Shown here: one piece after another, positions 8,957-17,648 of the stretch
How positions within the stretch are numbered: the stretch's first letter is position 1
Layout: every line of letters begins with the position of its first letter
Origin: Symsagittifera roscoffensis
Taxonomy: Eukaryota > Xenacoelomorpha > Acoela > Convolutidae
Reading direction: 5' to 3'
Assembly: GCF_963678635.1 (NCBI RefSeq)
Contig: NC_087066.1
Location: 42,313,777-42,377,776 of the forward strand
DNA length: 64,000 nucleotides
Notes under the pieces: model-generated
What the model was told of the DNA's origin: nothing
Seen by the model: the letters and a program-made list of their open reading frames with translations, nothing else
Databases searched by the model: none
Position numbers and translations under genes: made by a program

Positions 8957-9615
8957 GAATCCGCTGAAAAACCGCTCAAACCGCTCAGAGCGGGATCTCG
9001 ACGCTCAGAGCGGTTTTTGAGCGGGATCTCGACCCGGGCTCTAAAAGTGCAACTATGATCCGTTATAATGGAACTAATTTTGGATATGTAATCCCCTATA
9101 ATCAATCATTTCTCATGAAACTCCAGTGCGGGTAGTTACATTACCTTGGTTGCGACCCATTGAGTGACTGCATCTGAAACAAAAAACTGAGATAAACGGC
9201 CGATCTAGAGTTTCTAGAAGACCATCAGTTAAAAATGAAATGTTAGCAATTTTGTTGACTTTTTAAGGCCAACCAAATTGATTTCCTGAACACTATTGAT
9301 ACACTAAATATTGATTTGAAGGCTAGAAAAATAGACTCTAGACGCAAAATGAATAATTGGAATTAAAGGGGATTGGGCACGTTTTGCGGAAAACATTCTC
9401 AAAGCCCTTTAATTCCAATTATTCATTATGCGACATATGTTCGCCAAAAAATTAATTTATGGGTCAAGTTATCCAAAAAGAATACCAAGGAGTAACCTTC
9501 AAGAATCATCATATGTTGAGACTTTCTTACCCTCCTCCTAAGCACGGTACTCTCAGTAAACAAATTGATCATCAGCGCTCCTAAATATTATACGAGGAGT
9601 TGATCGATTAATTGG
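8957..9615. other. Sequence between truncated E1 and E2, with inverted and direct repeats
   Basis: Here the E1/E2 similarity stops. 8967-9033 has a compound repeat: GAGCGGGATCTCGAC occurs at 8988-9002 and 9019-9033, and AAAAACCGCTC faces GAGCGGTTTTT. A foldback is annotated at 9343-9432. No gene is seen. It is either older host intron sequence or a further decayed element, and it was the target of the E2 insertion. Confidence 0.4.
9343..9432. repeat. Foldback with 28-bp near-perfect arms
   Basis: Arms at 9343-9370 and 9405-9432 are inverted copies (both contain AATAATTGGAATTAAAGGG) with a single mismatch near the tip and a 34-base loop. This looks like a tiny MITE or a palindromic insertion. 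I see no clear target duplication. Confidence 0.65.
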
Positions 9616-9619
9616 TCAC

Positions 9620-10029
9620 TGGAACCTGATCTAAACTACATTTTATAATTGGATAAATTGGATATTTTACCACTGTAAAAAATTTAATTTTAACCAATCA
9701 TAATCCATCTAACTAACAACCCACTTATTTGTAAGTGCTGAAATTACTTGTATTTTCAGCACCAGAGAGATTTGATTTTAACTTAGAAATTAGTTGCCTC
9801 TCCGAGAGAACTTCAGCAGTTGCAATAAGCCAGTATACTATAGATCTATTGAGCCTAGCAGAGACTAGTTAAACACCCTGAGACTAGTAGATATAAGAGT
9901 AAGATTAGGATCGGTATTAGACTAAGAAGTTGCACGAATCTATCCGGCCGAAAATAAGATAGCGTGACGAGCAGACGGTGTACCCTATCCGAAATTACTC
10001 TATGAGTTAACCACATCGGTCCTAACTCA
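9620..10029 (+). repeat. 5' LTR of E2
   Basis: Starts TGGAACCTGATC and ends CCTAACTCA. It shares its full length with 16888-17297, with about 17 differences in the first 230 bases and one in the rest. An inverted repeat at 9735-9762 is conserved in all three LTR copies of the window. Confidence 0.88.
9892..9899 (+). promoter_or_regulatory. TATA-like box in the 5' LTR
   Basis: TATAAGAG, about 130 bases before the LTR end. The 3' LTR has TTTAAGAG and the solo LTR TATAATAG at the same place. It is the best TATA candidate in the LTR, but the transcription start is not known. Confidence 0.3.
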
Positions 10030-10031
10030 TC

Positions 10032-10041
10032 TGGTGCGACC
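10032..10041 (+). other. Candidate tRNA primer-binding site of E2
   Basis: TGGTGCGACC starts two bases after the LTR end. TGG is the complement of the tRNA 3' CCA and this position is where reverse transcription of LTR elements is primed. I could not assign a tRNA. Confidence 0.5.
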
Positions 10042-11279
10042 ATAAGTCTCGAATAAGACCTTAATAGCTTAGAATTAACCAAAAATAGATTAGAATTTAG
10101 ACAAAACATTTTCAAAATGTTACACGATAATAATTTAATTGAAATGTCTCTACGACTCAATAGATCAGAGCCGATATTCCGAACAATACTAGAACTACCC
10201 GGTATTGGAAGAAGACCTCGAACAAGACACGATATACGACTACGTAGAAACTTACCATTTAGTTTTATGGTTGTAAGGCAAAAGCCAACACAAACTTTTA
10301 TATTTAGAATCTTATTAGCAATGAATTTAGATTTTCATTTGCAAACATAAAAATTTGAAGTAAATCTTCATGATCATTTCAGGCGCTAAACAAAATTTTT
10401 AATGTACAATAACGATTGATAAAAAGATCTCAGATCGTTTTCTTAATTTCTGCAGTATTATATAAAACATATTTGAAAAATATTTATTGAAAATAAAAGT
10501 AAAAAATTAGTAGCATGACAATAAATTGTTAGTACACATAAATCATCCTGTTGTTCCAGCTCCATCACCTAAACATAACAGCAATCATAAGCTCACTAAT
10601 ATCATTGAAAAACTAAATCCTTTTATTACATAAATTTAAACCATTTTAAACTTAAAAATTTACTTAACTTAAAAATCAGATCATCAAGGCTTATCCTTGG
10701 ATCTTTATAAATTTTCTATCTCATTAAATTAAAAACCTGATCATCAAGGCCTATTCTTGGATCAAAACGAACAATTTTGTTCTCCCCCACCCACTTAGCA
10801 AGTGTCTAACGACCTCAAACGTCGATTCACTATCCAACCTTTTCAAAAGACCCAGGACTAATAGAAAAATTTCAATAAAACTAACCATTCAAATTAAGAT
10901 AATCAGTGAAGAACTTCGGTTATTCATCCTTCTCTTGAACCCTCCTCTTACCAGGCCCAGGTTAGATCTTAGACTTAGTAAGTTTAAAATAGTATCTAAC
11001 GAACTGCTTGCGTTCTAATTATACCTGAACCTTGTGGATCAATTTACTATTCTCCAACCCTTGAACACAATCACTACCCCTAAATAAGATTAAGTAAGTT
11101 AACACCTTAACTAAGGCTAGCCACGAGAAAGTAGAACATCAATCTCCGGAATCGATATACTTTTCTCTCCAACCCTGAACAAAAAGACCCAGCTTAAGCT
11201 AACCAAAAAATCGTAAGGACTAACAGTCTAAGGAAATAGAAATAATTAACAACTTCTTGCATCCCTCATCCTAAACCTT
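10042..11279 (+). other. Leader of E2 between primer-binding site and gag
   Basis: 1.24 kb without a convincing ORF (a 77-codon ORF at 10117-10350 is low-complexity). Two 60-base-spaced copies of a hairpin-like motif (ATCAAGG...CCTTGGATC) lie at 10682-10703 and 10742-10763, and several degenerate copies of a TCTCCAACCCTGAAC-like motif at 10830-11190. Such leaders carry packaging and dimer signals in LTR elements; that role is only inferred here. Confidence 0.4.
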
Positions 11280-11735
11280 ATGTCATTCAAAAATTTAGCA
11301 AATAAACAAACAATCGTTTTACACAACTGCGAGATAGATAACCAAAAATACGACCTTGTAATCACACCTCATACACAAACAGTTGGATACATTAGAACAA
11401 AACGACTAACAATAAAAAGAAAAATAATAAACAAACAAAGACAAATCACACGAAAAAGATTTTCAAAAAATAGAAACGCATTTTCAGAATCAGAAGCCAG
11501 CAATTTAGATAAACTATACAAATTAAAAGAATCAATTGATAAAAATTGTCCCATTCACGATCAATTACATTTTTCCGATTCAGAAACAACTTCAAATTCA
11601 TCAAAAAGAGGAAAAAGAAGAATAAAAAAGAAATACAAACACAAACCAGTACACTTGTATAATTGGAATCAACCAATTGGACACATCGATAGTTTTATAT
11701 TAACAGTCATCAAACGAAAAAATGAGCCACACTGA
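11280..11735 (+). CDS. gag: gag ORF 1 (151 aa), N-terminal basic protein
   Basis: ATG 11280 to TGA 11733-11735. The product is Lys/Arg-rich in the middle (residues 40-65 and 108-122) with an acidic-serine patch between. No known domain is seen. Its last 14 bases overlap the ATG of the next gag ORF, which lies in the +1 frame, so this may be the N-terminus of one long Gag split by an indel in the A6 run at 11717-11722, or a separate protein with stop-start coupling. Confidence 0.6.
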   Translation: MSFKNLANKQTIVLHNCEIDNQKYDLVITPHTQTVGYIRTKRLTIKRKIINKQRQITRKRFSKNRNAFSESEASNLDKLYKLKESIDKNCPIHDQLHFSDSETTSNSSKRGKRRIKKKYKHKPVHLYNWNQPIGHIDSFILTVIKRKNEPH

Positions 11736-13791
11736 ATGTGACGAAAATCCAGATGACGAAGCAGTTTTTCCCTTTCTTATAGATTCACTCGATGATAGAG
11801 GACAACACAATTTTTGCAAGAACTTACTCGTAAATTTTTTTGAACCAGGAATCAGCCCATGCAAAGCAGAATTCCCAGATGTAAGAATCAAAAGACAAAT
11901 TATTGAACATTATTTGAAAGACATATGTAAACTAACACAACAATATGGAATCTACACCATAGAATTCAGCACACCAAATACAGCCCATCGTAAATATGCA
12001 ATTCAAACAGACGATATTGAATTAGAATTTTCAAAAGTCTTCATAGAATATATCAAAAGCATACAATATCATAATTCACAAAGAGCAAACTCCATATTCA
12101 CTAACGAAGTTTTTGCAATAATATACAGTTATATATCTATATTAGAAAAAACAGAAGTTCAAAGTATATCACCAACTGAAACATCCAAACATACAAAAGT
12201 ACGAAATGAAATTACAGTATTTTCAACATTTCTACATATAATTCGCGAAAACTTCACTAAAGAAGATGTTTCACAAAACACTAAACATGATTTACAAAAG
12301 ATTTTAGCATGGTTTATAATAAATTATTTCACCCACAATTTAGATTTAATTTCACAAGCAAGAAAAAATTGTAGACCTCAAAATACCAATGACGACACTG
12401 TTCTTTCAGAACAATCAGATTACGTTTGGGACCCTGACTGGTTTCATCATGCATTTCTAAATATCCCACAAGCTATCTCAAGTCAAGCAATAAGTACAAT
12501 ATCTTTTCACAAAGATTATGTAAAAGTAGTACCATTAACCATTGATGCAACACCATTGAATTATAATACATTTTTACCTGATACACGAAAAAACAGTTTA
12601 AATTCGACGGTCATACATAATGAAAACCTCAATGGAACCAGAAATCTTACACAACAAGATATTCAAACACCATCACACTTCATAAACGAAGAAATTGTCC
12701 AAACAACAGCAACAACTACACAACAGAGTATTTCACCAATACATCCCAATCTAACAACACCACGAAATACAAATACATCACTAACACAGGTAACCTTACA
12801 ATCAACCGTAAAACCTTCGGTTGCTCCAAAATGTTCCCATATGGACTATCAAACGTATAGACCAATGACAATACCGTCAAAAACACGAAAACCGTTCACA
12901 AGAAACACTTTTGCAGAACACCATTATAAATATGCTCACAAACCAAGAACAAACCAACCTCCCCGAAAAAAAACACAAAATTTAAACCACGTATGTTCCC
13001 ATTATTGGAATCTCCCAATAACATCGACCAATTCAGTAAATTTTCAAGATAATCCACAACCTACACAGGATTATAGTGAAAATTACCCATTCTTTCAACA
13101 AAATAAAAATAAACAACATACACCTTATAATACAAACTATTTATCATCTGATGAAGATGATTATCACCAACCAGATATTTTTGCACCATATACTAAAGAA
13201 TATCGCACCCAGAGACCGCGACAATCTCAACCATCTCAAAATATGAAAATTTACCCACAAAACCCAACAGATATACAAAACCCACAACAAATGCATACAC
13301 AAAACCCATTTAACACACAATCCTTTCAACCAATACAACCACAAAATCCAATGTTAATGCATTCTTATCAACCAACACAAATGCAAAATGAAATACCGCT
13401 TCCCTATTACCTTCAGCAACATGAAATCACAAAGAATCAACTTTCAATTTTTTCACAAATGCCAAATGCCGCAGAATCACTACAGATGACTATGAATCCA
13501 TGCCTCATGGGTGTATCATCAATAACATCGAATAAACCATTAATGGTATTCACAGGAACAGACCCTGAATATTCTGTAGAAGATTATCTAAATGCAGTAA
13601 CAGCAAATTTAATTTTAAATATAGGACCCGAACCAATTAATACGCCACTACATCAAAATTGGATACATAGACGCACAGCATTATTACAAACAACCCTAGA
13701 TGGCGCAGCTCAAAAATGGTTTTCAGTATTACCCATAGAAATAAAATCAGACTGGAAAAGATTCACACAAAAATTTTCAAAAAATGTTTGA
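11722..13791 (+). CDS. gag: gag ORF 2 (689 aa), Gag with capsid-like C-terminal part
   Basis: ATG 11722 to TGA 13789-13791. Residues 1-230 look globular and alpha-helical. Residues 280-580 are Gln/Pro/Asn/Thr-rich and low-complexity. From about 610 it reads as the start of a retrotransposon Gag capsid domain: Phe-x-Gly-Thr, Val-x-Asp-Tyr, then Leu-Asp-Gly-Ala-Ala-x-x-Trp-Phe. The domain is cut by the stop and resumes in the next ORF, so in this copy the capsid is broken in the middle or read through a +1 shift at the A6 run (13779-13784). Confidence 0.75.
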   Translation: MSHTECDENPDDEAVFPFLIDSLDDRGQHNFCKNLLVNFFEPGISPCKAEFPDVRIKRQIIEHYLKDICKLTQQYGIYTIEFSTPNTAHRKYAIQTDDIELEFSKVFIEYIKSIQYHNSQRANSIFTNEVFAIIYSYISILEKTEVQSISPTETSKHTKVRNEITVFSTFLHIIRENFTKEDVSQNTKHDLQKILAWFIINYFTHNLDLISQARKNCRPQNTNDDTVLSEQSDYVWDPDWFHHAFLNIPQAISSQAISTISFHKDYVKVVPLTIDATPLNYNTFLPDTRKNSLNSTVIHNENLNGTRNLTQQDIQTPSHFINEEIVQTTATTTQQSISPIHPNLTTPRNTNTSLTQVTLQSTVKPSVAPKCSHMDYQTYRPMTIPSKTRKPFTRNTFAEHHYKYAHKPRTNQPPRKKTQNLNHVCSHYWNLPITSTNSVNFQDNPQPTQDYSENYPFFQQNKNKQHTPYNTNYLSSDEDDYHQPDIFAPYTKEYRTQRPRQSQPSQNMKIYPQNPTDIQNPQQMHTQNPFNTQSFQPIQPQNPMLMHSYQPTQMQNEIPLPYYLQQHEITKNQLSIFSQMPNAAESLQMTMNPCLMGVSSITSNKPLMVFTGTDPEYSVEDYLNAVTANLILNIGPEPINTPLHQNWIHRRTALLQTTLDGAAQKWFSVLPIEIKSDWKRFTQKFSKNV

Positions 13792-14404
13792 CTCTGAAAG
13801 AAACAAACAACATCAAAGAGTTTTATGCAATGAAATCAGCAGATTTCCAAATGAAACAATTAAACAATTAGCAGTACGAATCGAAACATTAGTTCGAAAA
13901 GCATATTCGCTTAATACACATGACTATAAAAACACAAAAATGACAGAAATTTTAATGATGACCTTAACACCTCAATTAAGGAAAGTAGCGATAAAAAAGA
14001 GAGCATCTCATCCTTCCTCAATTCGAAAACCAGACTTAGATTTTCAAAAATTAGTAGATAAACTAGAACAAGCAGAAATCACAATGAAACTCGAAGAAAC
14101 AGAAAATCCAAAACTACAATATGTTAATCGAATTGAAACAAATACTACACATATAAACATACAAGAATCAGACACAGACCTGATTGAAAAAATCACTGAA
14201 ATACTAAATATCTACGAAAAACATCCAAACTTTAAAGGCAAACCATCCTTCAAAAAATGGTGTAATTATTGCCGACGATACGGACACAGTATTTCCGAAT
14301 GTAGACAAAAACAACAAGACAATCAGAATAAACCTCAAAAGCACAAAGAACCAAATAAATCTTTCTATCAATACATGAAAAAAAGACCAAAATCTACCAA
14401 ATAA
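13784..14404 (+). CDS. gag: gag ORF 3 (206 aa): capsid second half and CCHC zinc knuckle
   Basis: +1 to ORF 2. Residues 1-110 continue the capsid domain (helical, with Lys-Gln-x-x-Val-Arg-Ile-Glu and Ala-Ile-Lys-Lys-Arg patterns). A Cys-X2-Cys-X4-His-X4-Cys knuckle at residues 160-173 (about 14261-14302) is the RNA-binding nucleocapsid motif. The ORF ends AAA-TAA; the downstream Asn/Arg/Ser-rich part lies again in the +1 frame. The knuckle and capsid place this firmly as Gag. Confidence 0.8.
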   Translation: MFDSERNKQHQRVLCNEISRFPNETIKQLAVRIETLVRKAYSLNTHDYKNTKMTEILMMTLTPQLRKVAIKKRASHPSSIRKPDLDFQKLVDKLEQAEITMKLEETENPKLQYVNRIETNTTHINIQESDTDLIEKITEILNIYEKHPNFKGKPSFKKWCNYCRRYGHSISECRQKQQDNQNKPQKHKEPNKSFYQYMKKRPKSTK

Positions 14405-15422
14405 AAACATATATAGTAATAACAGTTCAGGAAAACCACTTCCGAACAACCCAAATTACACAAGGAATCAATCACCATATAACTCAAGTTATAGAGGTAG
14501 ATCACCCGAACGAGGAAATACAAGAAATTTCTCACAAAATAGATATAATCGATCAAATAGCCAAAATAACCAAAATAACTATTCACGATCAAATTCCAAT
14601 ACAACACAATTTGTTTCTGGATTCAGTTCCCAATCAAACCCAAGGAATAGACACTATTCCAATAATCAATCACGAAACTCATCATACAACAGAAATAGAA
14701 ACTACTCACATAATAGAAATAGAAGTTGTTCAAACAATCGAAATCAGAATTACCCCAACAATCGATCAAGAAATATTTCATATAATAGATCAAACTATCA
14801 CAGATCAAACGATAATTATCAAAACAAATCACAAAATAATTCACAAAATCGAAATTCAAGTTACAATAATCGATACAAAAATTATTCCCAGTCACCACAC
14901 AGGAATAATAACCGTTACCCTGATTCTAAACATCGATACAGAATTAGCACACCAAAACATCAAGGACACATTAATCAAGTGCAGACAAATGAAGAAACAA
15001 CTTCAGACCCCCCAGGTATTGATGACACAGGAAGTAAGGAAATACAACTAAATCATACAAATTGTGAATTGTCGGATACAGAAAGTGATACAGAAAATAC
15101 CATCTCTGTAAATATGATAACAGTCGAAAACGACTATGAACCTATCATATATGAACAACCTTTTACCTCACATATATATGAAAATCAATTGGAACTCCTT
15201 CATAATTACTATATTGGACCCAGTGATACTACACAAACTACACAAGAAGTAAGCGGAAATAACACGGTGATTAAAACCGATAAAAAAGACGAAACACAAT
15301 GCTCAAACACAAAACATATTTATCAAAATATACAAAAAAAAACAACCCAGAGAAACAATTTGGACAATTCCATTTCTCTTAGAAAGCCCAAGAAACAAAG
15401 AATTTCAACCACCAGATCTTGA
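14379..15422 (+). CDS. gag: gag C-terminal part: Asn/Arg/Ser/Tyr-rich then acidic (347 codons)
   Basis: Open frame from 14379 to TGA 15420-15422. To about 14960 it is a repetitive Asn-Arg-Ser-Tyr-rich chain, as expected for an RNA-binding or condensate-forming tail. From 14979 it becomes acidic with Ser/Thr-Asp-Glu clusters. It reaches this frame only by a +1 step from ORF 3. The ORF seen in another frame at 14611-15051 is a low-complexity shadow. Confidence 0.6.
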   Translation, partial: KKDQNLPNKNIYSNNSSGKPLPNNPNYTRNQSPYNSSYRGRSPERGNTRNFSQNRYNRSNSQNNQNNYSRSNSNTTQFVSGFSSQSNPRNRHYSNNQSRNSSYNRNRNYSHNRNRSCSNNRNQNYPNNRSRNISYNRSNYHRSNDNYQNKSQNNSQNRNSSYNNRYKNYSQSPHRNNNRYPDSKHRYRISTPKHQGHINQVQTNEETTSDPPGIDDTGSKEIQLNHTNCELSDTESDTENTISVNMITVENDYEPIIYEQPFTSHIYENQLELLHNYYIGPSDTTQTTQEVSGNNTVIKTDKKDETQCSNTKHIYQNIQKKTTQRNNLDNSISLRKPKKQRISTTRS

Positions 15423-15717
15423 AATTGATTTTTTAATTGATTCAGGAGCAGAATCAAATATAATCAATATTCCCACATGGAATGAAATCAAAACATTACA
15501 TCCAAAATTAACACCTCTTGAAACCTCTAGTAAATTAGCAACAGCACAAGGATCAACATTAGTAAATTATGGAAAAATCCAATTGTTTCTTCTCCCCACG
15601 AGAACAATGGAACAAAACGAAATTTTAAACAAACCGTTTAAACAAACATTTTCATTCACTCGCACAAGAATTCTATCCAAACTCGCACAACTCGCCCACC
15701 AAGAATTGTTTAAATAA
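15274..15717 (+). pseudogene. Truncated retroviral-type aspartic protease
   Basis: Open from 15274, again +1 to the preceding gag frame; an A9 run (15335-15343) lies in the overlap. The active-site Asp-Ser-Gly-Ala is at 15445-15456, preceded by hydrophobic residues as in the family. About 65 codons further the frame runs, at about 15648, into the 3' non-coding region and stops at 15715-15717, so the second half of the fold and all of RT are absent. It cannot form a normal protease dimer. Confidence 0.8.
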
Positions 15718-16887
15718 TGATTTTAATTTTCAAGTTTTCACGCTCAACAACTCTAACACACGATAACAACTTTCCTTTAACCCGGTTGGTAAGGAATTAT
15801 ATACTAAACCAAACTAACCAACGCAGCTTACTAAACACCACATATCATAAAATAACAGCATGACTAAGAAAAGAAAACCAACGGTACCCGAACCGGATTA
15901 ACCCAGTTTAAAACTGGATAATTTATTCTTTTGAAGACTATTATAAAGTCTAAGAAAGAAATAATAAAACACAAAAAAGTCGCAAGACAAACCCATACCA
16001 AAAACAATTTGATTTTTGAAAAAAGGACACAACCAAAGTAACATAAGAAAGATCAACATAAACCCAACATAAAACGTTATCACATAACAGGACCTCTCAA
16101 AGAAACAGCATGAAATCATACTCCCACTCCTGGCGTAACCCACCAGAGAGGACGTCCTGAGCATGCTCTATAGCCGGCCTAACCCACCGCGCTACATCCA
16201 CGCTTTGTGACCACACTTCTATTTTTAAAAGGAGGTACTCAAGGGTGAGTAACTCTTCAAAATAACCAAACTAAAACAAAACGCTTTTGTGAAAACGACT
16301 AACTAAAATCATGATTAAAAAATTGAATTACCAAAATTTTATAAAATGTAAATCATACTTTGCAGTATATAGATCAATACACAACAACAAAGACGAACAT
16401 CCAAAGACTAGATGATCCCATCACACTCGAACAAAAGAATGGCTAAGCACAACCGACATGCCGTCCACAATCACAACTCAAAGGATTTAGAGTACGACTT
16501 GACTTCGCAGAAAAGAACTTCATTGAACTAGACCAATGACCACCTCGATGTTCAAGTATACGTACAGATCCGAGTTACAAGGCATCCCTTCGACACACGA
16601 TCTTCACGCCATTCCCAGACGAGGTTGCACACAAAACAAGTTCTCTACATAATACAGAAAAACCCGTCATAGCAAACCATTTTGAAATCGGATTGATTTC
16701 ATTGGGGATCACAATCATTGTCAAAAGACGACGTAATAATTTCCTGTCCATTATTCCAGCGTCCTGGAACTTCCTTATCCAAGAGGAACCGGACAAGAGA
16801 ATGATGTTCACCAAATACCAACGTTCATCATCCATCCTTCAAATTGCAGAAAGATAATTCTAAAAAACTCTGTAAAACCCGGATGGG
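15648..16887 (+). repeat. 3' non-coding region and polypurine tract of E2
   Basis: Matches 7851-8956 of E1 to about 16735. The final 150 bases have no partner in E1. GGATGGG directly before the LTR (16881-16887) is a short polypurine tract. The palindrome pair is at 16149-16168. The junction at 15648 sits at ATTTTCATTC and marks the internal deletion. Confidence 0.8.
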
Positions 16888-17297
16888 TGGAACCTGATCC
16901 AAACTACATTTTATGATTGGATAAATTAGATATTTTACCACTGTAAAGTATTTAATATTAACCAATCATGATCCATCTAACTAACAACCCACTTATTTGT
17001 AAGTGCTGAAATTACTTGTAATCTCAGCACCAGAGAGATTTGAATTTAACTTAGAAATTAGTTGCCTCTCCAAGAGAACTTCAGCCGCCGCAACAAACCA
17101 GTATACTCTAGATCTATTGAGCCTAGCAGAGACTAGTTAAACACCCTGAGACTAGTAGATTTAAGAGTAAGATTAGGATCGGTATTAGACTAAGAAGTTG
17201 CACGAATCTATCCGGCCGAAAATAAGATAGCGTGACGAGCAGACGGTGTACCCTATCCGAAATTACTCTATGAGTTAACCACATCGGTCCTAACTCA
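16888..17297 (+). repeat. 3' LTR of E2
   Basis: 410 bp, same ends as the 5' LTR, followed by the TCAC target duplication at 17298-17301. The conserved inverted repeat is at 17003-17030 with one mismatch. Confidence 0.88.
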
Positions 17298-17301
17298 TCA
17301 C

Positions 17302-17371
17302 AGATGCAACTTACCATTTTTTTAACCAAGAGCTGATTGATTAATGAGTCATAGATGCAACTTACCATTTT
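17302..17371. repeat. Duplicated exon-intron border of the glycoside-hydrolase-like gene
   Basis: AGATGCAACTTACCATTTT occurs at 17302-17320 and 17353-17371. Read on the - strand each copy is the exon end followed by a GTAAGT donor. The copy at 17353 is the one joined to the exon; the other is next to the E2 target duplication. Confidence 0.7.
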
Positions 17372-17648
17372 GTGTGTCCTTGGGGTAAAACCATGAGTCA
17401 TACTGGACATACTTGAATGGCAGTCCCACTTCATCCGCATGATCAATTACGTGATAAATTGTCTGTTCATACGTCTCATTCACCTCAGGTGAGTAGTAGT
17501 AATAAGCTCCGTTGTCAGTGTAGTATCCCAGATAGTTCACGCTCAGGTCAGTTTGCATTGCGCTGTTGGTTTTGCCGTAGTATGTTGTCATTATTTCACC
17601 CCATTTCTGAAAGGCTTTCCTAGGGGATAACAAGCCGTGGATATCCAC
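17366..17648 (-). CDS. Exon 5 of the glycoside-hydrolase-like gene
   Basis: Acceptor TTTTAG|G at 17650-17649, donor AATG|GTAAGT. Encodes the Lys-Trp-Gly...Tyr-Tyr-Gly-Lys helix, the Tyr-Thr-Asp-Asn-Gly-Ala turn with four Tyr, and a strand ending Asp-Ser-Trp-Phe, where Asp could be catalytic or structural. This is the most strongly family-like part of the gene. Confidence 0.78.

Larger units (their letters stand above)
9616..17301 (+). mobile_element. Element E2: internally deleted Ty3/gypsy-type retroelement with TCAC target duplication
   Basis: LTRs of 410 bp at 9620-10029 and 16888-17297, both TG...CA, are flanked outside by TCAC at 9616-9619 and 17298-17301. Inside lie a primer-binding-site candidate, a 1.2-kb leader, gag in several frames, and the first half of the protease. 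The protease joins at about 15648 to the 3' non-coding region, so the rest of pol and all env-region ORFs are missing. The element is therefore non-autonomous and would need enzymes from relatives such as E1. It lies in the intron after the last visible exon of the glycoside-hydrolase-like gene and in the opposite orientation to that gene. A 4-bp duplication is usual for gypsy-type integrases. Confidence 0.88.

Noticed and set aside
8554-9105. 183-aa antisense ORF in the E1 3' region
   Set aside because: The E2 counterpart (16575-16835) has a stop and different ends; no family resemblance. Similarity follows from the repeat itself.
7851-10029. The long E1/E2 similarity (over 1.5 kb) as one large LTR
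   Set aside because: The solo copy at 53416-53777, TG...CA ends and 4-bp target duplications fix the LTR at 410 bp; the rest is 3' non-coding region.
9620-10029. This LTR as the 3' LTR of E1
   Set aside because: TCAC occurs before it and after the LTR at 16888-17297, pairing these two; the polypurine tract expected before a 3' LTR is absent at 9613-9619.
14611-15051. 146-aa Thr/Ile/His-rich ORF
   Set aside because: Low-complexity shadow of the Asn/Arg/Ser-rich gag frame, which runs from 14379 to 15422.
17123-17446. 107-aa - strand ORF spanning LTR and exon 5 border
   Set aside because: It runs across the LTR and duplicated donor; the LTR part recurs at 9855-10160 and 53581-53778 as antisense LTR sequence.
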